From Acholoe squamosa (lineage: Eukaryota > Annelida > Polychaeta > Phyllodocida > Polynoidae), in contig OX439040.1 in assembly GCA_949317995.1 (NCBI GenBank), positions 75,737,972 to 75,801,971 of the forward strand: DNA of 64,000 nucleotides, given 5' to 3'. The notes beneath the pieces were generated by a model. It was not told where the DNA came from. It was given only the letters and a program-made list of their open reading frames with translations, and ran no database searches. This document shows positions 25,692 through 35,425 of the stretch, one piece after another (the first letter of the stretch is position 1; the number at the start of each line of letters is the position of its first letter). The translations under genes and the position numbers were made by a program.

Positions 25692-25912
25692 GTGTAGGGG
25701 TCGGCGAAAACGTTTAGGGAAACCGGGATTCGAACCCGGGACCTCTCAGCCTTCAGACGATTGCTCTACCACTGAGCTACTTCCCCGTACAACGTTTTCT
25801 GCCTTCCACCCACGCCTGGATTGGTGTGATACCGATAGGGAACATGTGACTATCTGGTGACCCGCCCCTGCGGGTCGGCCAACCGGGCACGGGGAATCAT
25901 GTTCCCCTACAA
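25692..25912 (-). mobile_element. tRNA-bearing inverted-repeat element, copy 1
   Basis: The element is bounded by GTGTAGGGG and CCCCTACAA (9-bp inverted ends, one mismatch), with CA on both sides as a possible 2-bp target duplication. Read on the minus strand it carries about 126 bp, a tRNA-like module, then 23 bp. GAAAACGTT before and AACGTTTTC after the module form a perfect inverted repeat around it. A usual tRNA SINE has the tRNA at its 5' end and an A-rich tail; here the tRNA is near the 3' side and no tail is seen. Confidence 0.8.
25715..25786 (-). tRNA. tRNA-like module inside the element (GAA anticodon position)
   Basis: 72 nt with acceptor GGGGAAG pairing TTTCCCT, D arm GCTC/GAGC, T arm CCGGG-TTCGAAT-CCCGG and discriminator A. 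The A box TAGCTCAGTGG and B box GGTTCGAATCC are intact. The loop CTGAAGG puts GAA (Phe) at the anticodon, but the anticodon stem ATCGT/CTGAG has two mismatches, so it is probably a pol III promoter module or pseudogene and not a working tRNA-Phe. Confidence 0.55.
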
Positions 25913-26213
25913 CAGCAATGACTTATTAATAGCCAAAATTAAACAGTCATGCAAAAAAGAGACTAAAGGCTCGGTGCACAGGTCTGCTACATTAGCGATA
26001 CTCTAGTGCATAAGTAATATGCCATTTTGACAACTATCCATGGTGAGAAAATTACACATCAATCGTATATATGTACACACATAGTTGACAAAGAAAAGTG
26101 AGATTAATCCCCCTTTAAGATGGGCTAGAGGGGAATTACATTGTGAAGTCTGTGCTCATGCAGTGCTCTATCGACACATGAATTAAAGCTATTCTATACT
26201 ACAGTGTGCTTAC

Positions 26214-26255
26214 TTCCAGTGTCTGCCCTGTTGCTGGATGCTAGGCCCCCATCAT
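26214..26255 (-). CDS. Candidate 42-nt cassette exon inside the large intron
   Basis: On the minus strand the acceptor CCATATACTTCCAG precedes a 42-nt open segment ending at donor GTAAGCAC. Its phase is 1 at both ends, and it encodes DGGLASSNRADTG after a split codon. Like the exons at 13446 and 43751 it begins with ATGA after the AG. It would insert in frame between them. The pyrimidine tract is weak and the segment is very short, so chance is a real alternative. Confidence 0.28.
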
Positions 26256-26310
26256 CTGGAAGTATATGGAAGGTACACGCTCTTTACTATTACCTTAAAT
26301 ATTTATGTAT

Positions 26311-26523
26311 TTAACGCTTTAAGAGTAGCTGATGCAGGAGTGCATCATGCCCATTGGTCGTCATGATTTGCCAATAAAATGCTGAAACATCATGTCCACC
26401 CTGCAAGAATTGCATACTGACCTTGTAGGGTAGGCATGATGCATGAATGTAGTCTTGCCAAGTTGCTTGCCGTGGCTGCATTCGATACATCATGCCATGA
26501 TGCAGCCACCCTTAAAGAATTAA
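26311..26523. mobile_element. Cloverleaf element with TTAA at both ends
   Basis: Starts TTAACGCTTTAAGAGTAGCT and ends CCCTTAAAGAATTAA. It carries GATGCAGGAGTGCATCATGC at the left and a shortened right arm. The TTAA at each border supports a piggyBac-like target preference. Confidence 0.7.
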
Positions 26524-28545
26524 AACTAGTTCTAGCCTGGTATGATGTGCTCTTCAGTGTCGTTTAACAGAAATATTCATGAGATGGCACCATTGGTGTC
26601 ATCAAGCGCTGGTCTGGGAATTGAGCGGATAGCGCTTAGTGCAGATCTAATCAAGCATGTCTAGCTACTACAATAACTACTAGGGTCAGGTACTGTCTTT
26701 AGAGTTTTAAAGGCCATATATATATATACAGTATTCATTCTGCTCCAATAAGTGCACTCCTTTTTTTTGGCCCCTATGCGCACCCCTGGTGGCCTTTGTA
26801 GTAGCTACACACATTCATGCATGTGGCACTGGCGAGATAAGGCATAGTACATGCTCCCATGTTAGCTGCTATACCAAGGAGGATGCTATTAGATATATAT
26901 TGTGTTTTCACATAGTTACCACAAATCAGCATAAGGGCTGAACGAGGTGCAACAAGACATGAAATATGTTTGACGTCTTGTTGCACCTCCTTCAACCCTT
27001 TGTTTAGATTTTTCCTTTTCTACATTTCTATTATCATCCCACTTATTGTAATGTGGTGTTTGAATCTCATTCTGTGTTGTGAGCTTTGGCCATGCTAGTT
27101 TCGAGGATACAGATGTTTAAGATTCTAAGAGTAGATCCCTTCATTCAACTTAACAGTTCTGTATTGCAACACAAGGAATTAAGTATTTATGTCACTTTCT
27201 TAGAAAATTGACATTTTGCAGGGTGCTTTGGAGGCTAAATAGGAATTTCGATGAGACATATAGAGCAGTGGGCAATTGTCAATGGGACAATTTCCCCTAT
27301 CCGCTAAATGGAACATGAATAAGTCATATGCAGAAATGTGTTCAATGTGTAAAAACCCATAAATAACAGAGGACTCATTTTATGAGATGGTCAATTGTTG
27401 CTTATAAATAGAACAAATGACTTCCAAACTATATATGTAAGAAAGCAAAAGAAAATCTGACTGACTTCTATTTTCTATGAGCAATCTAATTGCTGTCCAT
27501 TTGTGATGGGTATTTTTCTTCAATTCCGCATTTGTTATTCCGCCTAGAAGAGGGTCATCCCTATAGTGCTGCCAATACGCCGTCAATAAGATCAAAGGAA
27601 AACAGGGTGTTTTCTTCACTGCTCGATCATCCGGTCAATGATATTATATAGCACATTAGTTCCACACTGTATGACATTATCGCACCTAGAGAAATTTTCT
27701 TTTTTCAATATTGCTGAATATATATCGCACAGAATTCATTGGCAACCAAAGTGAACTGAAGGAAAGTCAAGTTAAAGACATACAAAAATTGTGTATGTCT
27801 GTAACTTGGAACAGACTGTAACTTAATGTGGAATATGCAAGGAGCCCTTAAAGGGACTTCAAAAAGTTGTTGACACTGGGCTGGCTTTGACTTGAGAGAC
27901 ATTAGCATAGTACAAGATATCAATTTTGTGAAAATGTTGCTTAATGATAATATCTGTATTTCTGATTGATCAGGCTTTTATATAAGAATTACTGATAGGC
28001 CTACCTCAGAACTTAACTAGACACTCGCACATACTGTACTGTCAATCATGGACTTCCAGACCTGTGTTAAGGGTAATTAGGGTTTTTTTGTTCTTATCAT
28101 CTTTAGAAAAATATCTCGTAAAATGATTTAAATACTTTTGTACCACAAAATAGTAAGACAAGGCTAAAACAACAACTCCGACTCTTCCTCATGCTGATAA
28201 AATCAAGCCCTTGAGGAATCTTGTTGTTCTAGCTTCAAGACTGATCTTAATTAGCCCCATATATTGAAAGAGACTGTAAGTCTCCAGGCGCCAACTATGT
28301 CATAAGAAATGATAAGGGCTTCATGAGTTCCCTCCCATCATTCAGACAAACTTAGACATTTATGAGGCCTATAGCCTCCTCCCAAATCTGAATGCGGCTT
28401 ATTAGCAGGTGACGGTGATGAACCCCTTGCCCCTAAAATGACAGAGATTCATTGCCATTTTGATGGATATTCCTTGTGCCACTGTGCTTAACTGTACTGC
28501 CATCAGGGGCTCCATTGTAACTGTGCACTACATTAAAGTCCATAG

Positions 28546-28766
28546 CCTGTAAAAAAATGTCCTTGAAATAATTCACATTCGTCGTCCAAAGGTAGCCCAA
28601 AGATCTTTCTTTTTTTTCACAGGCATTCCTTGTACATTTGTGTAGCACCCAACTGCCACCTGGGGCTTCTGTAAAAACTACACTGATTCAGTGCTTTCAA
28701 ATCTGGTGGTCCACTGTTCTCTAATACGAGGACCCCTGGTAGATTCAACACTTATTTTTTACAGTG
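28546..28766. mobile_element. CACTG-type MITE, inverted relative to 63491
   Basis: Left end CCTGTAAAAAAATGTCC, right end ATTTTTTACAGTG. The interior has ACGAGGACCCCTGGTAGATT, shared with the copy at 62090-62308. A further partial piece seems to lie just left, at 28440-28545. Confidence 0.6.
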
Positions 28767-29089
28767 TGTTGGGGAGTGGATAAAGGGAGAGATGGTATCT
28801 ACTGACCATCTATATGAAAACCTTTACCCTTTGCAGGCCCGGATTGATCTTGGTAGGACTGAATACCTCAAGATTATTAGTGTCAGGAAAACAAAACAAA
28901 ATGTAGCCCACGGTCTAATGATTACAGCAAGACATTCACCCTAGCCATAGCCTTAAAGGTACACACCCTCAGCAGTGCAGGTGAGCAGCCTAGATGATGT
29001 AATTTAATTGTTCATTACACCTTTAATAGTCTTTGTATCTTTGAAAATACTAAAGTGTATGAAGGCTAATGCATTACTCAAAAGCACCA

Positions 29090-29175
29090 CTGGACCTTGC
29101 CAGCACTTCAATGGTACATCATGGCGACCCATGGGCTTGATGCACTCCTGCATCAGCGACCCCTAAAGGATTAAG
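29090..29175. mobile_element. Cloverleaf element, 3' fragment
   Basis: GCCAGCACTTCAATGGTACA through GATGCACTCCTGCATCAGCG, then CCCCTAAAGGATTAA. Confidence 0.6.
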
Positions 29176-30673
29176 GGTTATCTATCAATACATATAGAGC
29201 CGTGCACCCTGGGAGGCCCTACTTTCCCCTAAAGGTGGAGACTTTTAAGGTGAACCGATGAATAATTAAATGTTCCCGGGGGAAGCAGTTAAGAAGTTCA
29301 CCCTCAGTACTTTCTACTTCAATCAATGTAAATATCGGTGAGTGGTAAAAGGTTTATGAGGTACAATTTTGGCATCTATGTGAGAGAGGTATAGGAACCA
29401 GTTTTCTGGGGTTAATTTTTCCTGGGAGGGGGCATTGAGTTTTAATTTGGTGAGGGACTACCTTACTTTAATATGTAGGTTCATAGAGTACGCCTTCCTA
29501 ATATTTGGGGGCAGCCCTCCTTTCTTTTCTAAACATAAGTGCAAATACATAGCATGCATATATGTAAGGTCTGTATGGTTCACGGATGTATTACTCCAAT
29601 CTCTTGATGCATGAAAATATAGCCTTTGGAATTCTGATCATACCGATCTTCCTGTATGCATCTATCAGGGTTGGCAATAATGCATGAATGTAACTATTGT
29701 ATATACCCACCTGGGGTGCACACCTATGCATCAAGGTAGGAAATGATTATAATCTTTTAGTGCATGTTCAAAAAATCAGCAGGCAAGCTGATAAGAATCC
29801 AGTCATCTTGGCTTTCTACCACTAATTGTACATGAACCCATTTATCCCCAATGGAGGTGAAGTAGAAGCCGCCCACTTAGTAATGGTCATGTAAAATACA
29901 TACCTCTCTGTAACCCTTGAGGGTTAAAAGCGTGCCTTCAACCAAGCCTTTAAGAAAGAAACCAGGCACGCTGCCTTATATATATTTAAAAAGCTAATTT
30001 GCTCAGGTGTTAGGTTTCGGTGCAAGAAAACCGACTTTGGGGATGGTGGGTGGGGAAAAAAACTGTATAATCAAACCCTTCAGGGCTGCATGATGCCTAA
30101 AGCGGAAAACAGACATAGCATGTGATGGGTACGCGTATGTCCCTCTCCATCCCAACTTATGCGGGAGAGCCTCAGAAAACCCCTATCAAATGTTTCATGT
30201 GTCAGAAAACGCACCATGTTACATATAGTGTCTAGATTAAATAACTCATTTGGGGAATCTGGCGCTGTCATGTTTGGTCAGGATGTGACAGATGGACCCT
30301 GTGTATTTCCCTGCTGTCTGGGCATGCTGAGCCTATGGTCGGGTAATTTCCTGAGATGTTCTCTTATACAATATCCAAGAGGAAGCCCTAGACACTCTAT
30401 GCAGGCAATAACACTGGTTGTCACCTTTGTAAGTATCTATAGGTGGATGGGGAGAGGAGCAGGGGGAATCTATACATTGGAGATTTTTATCTCAAGTTGA
30501 ATATGGCAGCCCCATAGGTTAAACCAAGAACCTCTGTATCACACTCCCCAGTGTCATAACCCTTCCATGCAAATGGTCACATAAGTAATAATGAAATGAT
30601 TACCAATGCAAAATAAATGAATTCATGAGTATTTCTGACAAAAATAATTTAAGATAAATACAAAGGAACACTT

Positions 30674-30744
30674 GAATTGGTCCCCACTAACGGTTATCAC
30701 ACTCGGCTTTGCCTTGTGTGATAACCCTCAGTGGGGACCGATTC
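30674..30744. repeat. 28-bp hairpin in duplicon copy B
   Basis: GAATTGGTCCCCACTAACGG continuing TTATCACA (30674-30701) pairs with 30717-30744 with three mismatches. In copy A (about 2518-2575) only the left arm is well kept. Confidence 0.65.
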
Positions 30745-31449
30745 TCATGCACCTGTGTCTACATAGCGGGCTTAGGGGAAACCGTGTGTGCACGTGTGTA
30801 CAGTTCTGACCATGGATTTTCTCACATTATTTGTATGGGTACCATACTTTTAAACTGCCTAACCTGCCATGAAGAAGCATGGGTGAAAGACTGGAGCCGG
30901 AAGTCACTGGTATCAGCATGCTCCTGGGAACCAATCTGATCCTGATTGGTCACTATAGTCTCTAAAGGAGTGGGATCTAGTTTAGGGGCTGCAATTGCAG
31001 GAGTACATGCATTATACACACTGGTTGTCGTGATGAGTAAGTTGACAGGGCTGCATTCAATGGAAATGAAGCATCAACGCGTTTGCGTCACTGAAAAAGG
31101 TCAAGCTTACACTGGTTGTCTGTTTTTAGTTGTATCATTCCTTCGCACATATATACACGACCATCTTTTCTATCTATCATCTAAACAAAAGGATTTGTGT
31201 GCTACAGAACTATCCTTGCCTCCATATGAGGAGTTGAGAAAATTGAATTTCTACTTTATCTTTGTTATGTGCCAGTCTTAGACAGATGGATCTGGATGAA
31301 GCAGCTTTGGAATCACATCCAGATGAATACTGATTGAAATAAAAACAAGGTATTGTCTAATGACTGAGGAAATTGGCAATTAGAAGTCATTGTTTATCGG
31401 AGCGCAGTCTGAGTACCCTATCAGCATTCCCAACCCAACGATTCAATCT

Positions 31450-31890
31450 TAACCCTGTACATGTAAGCTAGTAGTGCATTGATGGATCATGTCGATTGGT
31501 TTTCATGATGCAAAAATGATGCCCTTCCTAGTGAGGGCTATGTACACGTATGCATCAAGTATACCCTAAAGTGTTGATACATTCCTGTAGGGTCGGCATG
31601 ATGCACCGATAAACAGACAAAGAGAGCAGATTTGAGCATCATGGCAACCAATGACCACAACACAATCCTGAAGCAGCACCCCCTTTAAAGGCTCTTAACG
31701 CATTAACTCATTATTGGTTGCCATGATGCATGAATGCAGCCCTGGTGAGAAACATCATGTATCATGCTGACCATACAGGATTGATACACTCCTAGAGGGT
31801 TGGCATGATGCACTAATGAAGTGTGTGTGAGGAGACTTGTACATCATGCCGACCAATGTGCATGATGCACTGCTGCATCATCAACCCTTT
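31450..31890. mobile_element. Two adjacent, diverged cloverleaf elements
   Basis: Repeated GGTTGGCATGATGCAC, GTGCATGATGCACTGCTGCA and CATTGGTTTTCATGATGCA words occur, with a CCCTTTAAAGGCTC border near 31680. They correspond to the position of the elements at 4462-4875 in duplicon copy A. Confidence 0.6.
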
Positions 31891-31924
31891 ATTTTATGTG
31901 AATAACTTCTTACCATAGAGATAG

Positions 31925-32222
31925 CATTGCGGAGCCGATCTCCACACCCCCAGTGGCGTAATGTGTCTCAATCCACCACAGCGGCCAATCCGGTACGGCA
32001 GCCTCGCTCCGGGCAAGTTCAAAATAGCGGACCTCCGCTGGTATGGGGAACTATGGTAATGGATTTTGTTAATTTTTCCTTATTTAAACCTTCAAAAAAC
32101 ATAAAATAAATAGAGAACTAAACTCCCCTGGTGTCCTCGGTGCTCGATCCACCCCTCGGGAGACGACTCCCTCGTGGTGGATCGACCACCTTGTACATCA
32201 CGGTCGTTTGGTTCTCTCTATT
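31925..32222. repeat. GC-rich segment ending in a nested hairpin
   Basis: The 3' half can fold: outer arms AATAGAGAACTAAAC (32109-32123) and GTTTGGTTCTCTCTATT (32206-32222), inner arms TCGATCCACC (32144-32153) and GGTGGATCGA (32176-32185), and a tip GGGAGACGACTCCC. It is present only in copy B of the duplicon. TTGTTAATTTTTCCTTATTT just before it resembles 35390-35430. The class is not recognised. Confidence 0.55.
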
Positions 32223-32441
32223 AACCCTTCAATTGGTCGTCATGATGCACCAATGAAGTGCTGGAGAGACCTCTTGCCAGCCCTCCACTGGAGCATCATG
32301 CCAACCCTCTGGCTGTATCAAACTTGGAGGGTCAGCATGAAGGTTCACTGTGGCACTGGCAAGTTACTCGCCAGGGCCATTAATGCATCATGACGACCAA
32401 AGGGCATAAAGCACTCCTTCATTAGTAATCCTTAAAGAGTT
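32221..32441. mobile_element. Cloverleaf element in duplicon copy B
   Basis: TTAACCCTTCAATTGGTCGT starts it. GCACCAATGAAGTGCTGGAG, CATCATGCCAACCCTCTGG and GCACTGGCAAGTTACTCGCC follow in the standard order, and it ends CTTAAAGAGTTAG. Confidence 0.75.
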
Positions 32442-32949
32442 AGCCTAAAGATAACACCTTATCGCAACGAGTGTGACAGATGCCTACTGAGGGCTCTGTA
32501 TCAGTATCAAGTCCCACAGACACAGCATGCATCACACAGCTGTCTAGAAACGTCCTTTCAAATTGCAATCAAATAATGGAAATCGATGGGAATGGGCATT
32601 TTCTGGAGATACATATTGTGAGCAAATGATAACAATAAGTCCAAATCTTGTGACTGTTGATGATTGATGAAGGTATTCTCCAATAACAAATTCACAATAC
32701 AACTCATCTTTAGGCCTTCAACTACCATATAGATTGGGGAGGGGGGGGGGGTTAGTTATACCAGGGGACATGTCTGGGTCGGGGAATTCCAAGGTCAAAA
32801 CTTCTAATGCTAAGGAACAGGCAAATCCACCCTCACGGAATGCATGTGATGGATGTGGCATTTTGACAGTGTTAAAAACATAAATGGCACTTGCCTGATT
32901 ATGGCGGCACTGAACACTCTTAACACAATAAGCACAATGAGATTGGACA

Positions 32950-33672
32950 TAGGGATGGATAAGCATGGAGTATATGGATATGGATATGTTGGACAGGCTA
33001 CTCTGTGAGTAGTACATAGACATGGGTATGTTGGACAGGTTACTCTATGAGTAGTACATAGACATGGGTTTGTTGGACAGGTTACTCTGTGAGGGCACAT
33101 AGACATGGGTATGTTGGACAGGTTACTCTATGAGTAGTACATAGACATGGGTTTGTTGGAAAGGTTACTCTGTGAGGGCACATAGACATGGGTATGTTGG
33201 ACAGGTTAGTCTGTGAGTAGTACATAGACATGGTTATGTCGGACAGGTCACTCTGTGAGTAGTATATGGACATGGGTTTGTTGGAAAGGTTACTCTGTGA
33301 GGGCACATAGACATGGGTATGTTGGACAGGTTAGTCTGTGAGTAGTACATAGACATGGTTATGTCGGACAGGTCACTCTGTGAGTAGTATATGGACATGG
33401 GTATGTTGGACAGGTTACTCTGTGAGTAGTACATAGACATGGGTATGTTGGACAGGTTACTCTGTGAGGGCACATAGACATGGGTATGTTGGACTGGCTA
33501 CTCTGTGAGTAGTATATGGACATGGGTATGTTGGACAGGTTACTCTGTGAGTAGTACATAGACATGGGTATGTTGGACAGGTTAGTCTGTCAGTAGTATA
33601 TGGACATGGGTACATTGAACAGGCTATTCTGTCAGTTTCATATGAGTATGTTAGACAAGTTACTCTGTGAGC
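32950..33672. repeat. 42-bp minisatellite, array 2 (about 17 units)
   Basis: The unit is GACATGGGTATGTTGGACAG followed by GTTACTCTGTGAGTAGTACATA. A 39-bp variant with GTGAGGGCACATA is interspersed. Because 42 and 39 are multiples of three, several frames remain open throughout; the minus-strand reading gives MSMYYSQSNLSNIP repeats. No start, splice or flanking context supports coding. Confidence 0.9.
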
Positions 33673-34214
33673 AGGAAATGTTGACTTATGCAAGGGGATT
33701 TACATAATATATAGATTTTGGAGAGGAATAACAACCTCATTAGATCACAGGCATGGTTTATAGATCATCTATGAACCCAGGATGTCGGTTATACATGGTT
33801 TGGCTTCTAGTATATATGAACACGTATTATCTGGAGTTGAATAAAACCAAATAATGAAAAAGATTAAGATAACTTTTAAAATTGTGTAAAACTTGCTCCT
33901 CTAGCAATAGCTGTACAACAGCGTCAGGCTTGATAAACATCCAAACCGACAAAATGAGGTGCTTCAGGAAATCAGCTTTTCTTTGGATGTCACATGACAC
34001 CTGCTCTACACCATATCACCGGAAGTAGCTGATAATGAGGCTGTCAGTGAATGACCTTGGGGTGGTTGGAGACGATCCTTGTGGAATTAGATAACTTGTA
34101 TAATTATCTAGGTGTCAGGGACTAAGAACTTGCTGATCTTGGTTCTATTTGGACTGTCTGGGGTTAGCAAATGGAAGCCAACTAGAACAGGAAATCACAA
34201 TGACTTGATTAGTT

Positions 34215-34535
34215 CTTAGGGCCTAAATGAGAGTACCAATCCTGGATAGTTAACCAGACAATGTATTTTGGATTTCTACATATCCAGGGAACTCAAATCG
34301 CTTTGCTAGACATCTAGGTTGCCCAATTAGCATAACTAGGCCCAATATTGAAACAATAGCAGTTGTTAAGAATGACCTGGTGGGCTATCTGTATGATGCT
34401 GCCACCTGGTGTTGGGTATTGATTTTACTATTGCCAATAGCTAGTCAATGCTGCTTTGCATATTTGCAGGATTCTGATGCTGCGCTAGGCAGCCCAAATG
34501 TCAAGCAAAGCGATTTTGGGTGTTTGGACATGTAT
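34215..34535 (+). repeat. Uninterrupted counterpart of the 21-22 kb block
   Basis: Contains GAGTACCAATCCTGGATAGT, TCGCTTTGCTAGACAT, TGCCACCTGGTGTTGGGTAT and GCAGGATTCTGATGCTG in the same order without the extra 0.9 kb. Confidence 0.65.
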
Positions 34536-35081
34536 CGCTCATAAAGGCATTGTAAGGTTTTAACATCTTACAAAGGTACTGCAAAGTGCCTGGGCCCAAA
34601 GACTAATTTGTCCATGATATTCTTATATTTGAATCTGAATTAATGTTTGGATACGTCTTCAACTAACACCCTTGGAGTCCTAGTTTTTTTTTCAAGTGGC
34701 CCCTAGACCCTTTCTGTGTGCTTTCTGTGTAGTCTATATACTTTATCATATACTTGCCCAATGTTAACAGAATAACATTGCACATACTGAAATCATCATG
34801 AGACAGCTGCTGGGACCTCAGACTGCAAAGGGCCACCAAGGCAAGTCTATCAGTGCAGGCCTCACCCCATTGGAGCAACTATCAATTTGATTGTACTGTG
34901 CTGATCTAACTTTGTAAGTCTCCCTAAACTGGCCTGAGGACAAATCCTTCTGATGAGAAACCTGTGAGGACAAGTCGTGCTGCACTACAGCCCTTTCCTC
35001 ACGTTAGGGAGAGGTAAGTTGGTAAATTACACGAAGATTACATTACTGCCAGGTGTAACAAAGGTAAGGTAAGGTCATGAA

Positions 35082-35299
35082 TTAACCCTTTAAGGGGTAC
35101 TGATACAGGAGTGCATCATGCCCATTGGTTGTCAATGGAGCATCATGCCGACCCTACAGGGTTGATACATGTACTCCTGGAGGGTTGGCATGATACTACA
35201 GTGAGGTATTGGCAGGCAGTCTCACCAGCACTTCATTGGTGCATCATGACGTCCAATGGGCGTGATGAATTAATGCATCATCGGCCTTTAAAGGGGTAA
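35082..35299. mobile_element. Cloverleaf element
   Basis: TTAACCCTTTAAGGGGTACT start, ACAGGAGTGCATCATGCCCA arm, hairpin arms TACTACAGTGAGGTATTGGC and CCAGCACTTCATTGGTGC, and GGCCTTTAAAGGGGTAAG end. Confidence 0.75.
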
Positions 35300-35425
35300 G
35301 TATAAACTGATATAAAACTAAACCAACCTATATGTTCTCATCTTCCTCCCAGGCTTTGCTACCCCGCCAAGCAGGGGAACATCTCCTTTTGGGATTTTGT
35401 TAAACTTTTATATATTTTCTTTAAA

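Larger units (their letters stand above)
29735..33690 (+). repeat. Duplicon copy B, main part
   Basis: Collinear with 1150-5545. Shared anchors include AATCAGCAGGCAA, CTGCCTTATATATAT, GGGCATGCT.AGCCTAT.GTCGGGTAATTTCCTGAG (with small differences), and the closing 42-bp array. The LINE remnant of copy A is absent. A GC-rich hairpin segment (about 31925-32222) is present here and absent from copy A. Confidence 0.85.

Noticed and set aside
33082-33693. Long open frames with MSMYYSQSNLSNIP-like repeats
   Set aside because: They result from a stop-free 42-bp tandem unit; two registers are open equally, and there is no splice, start or flanking coding context.
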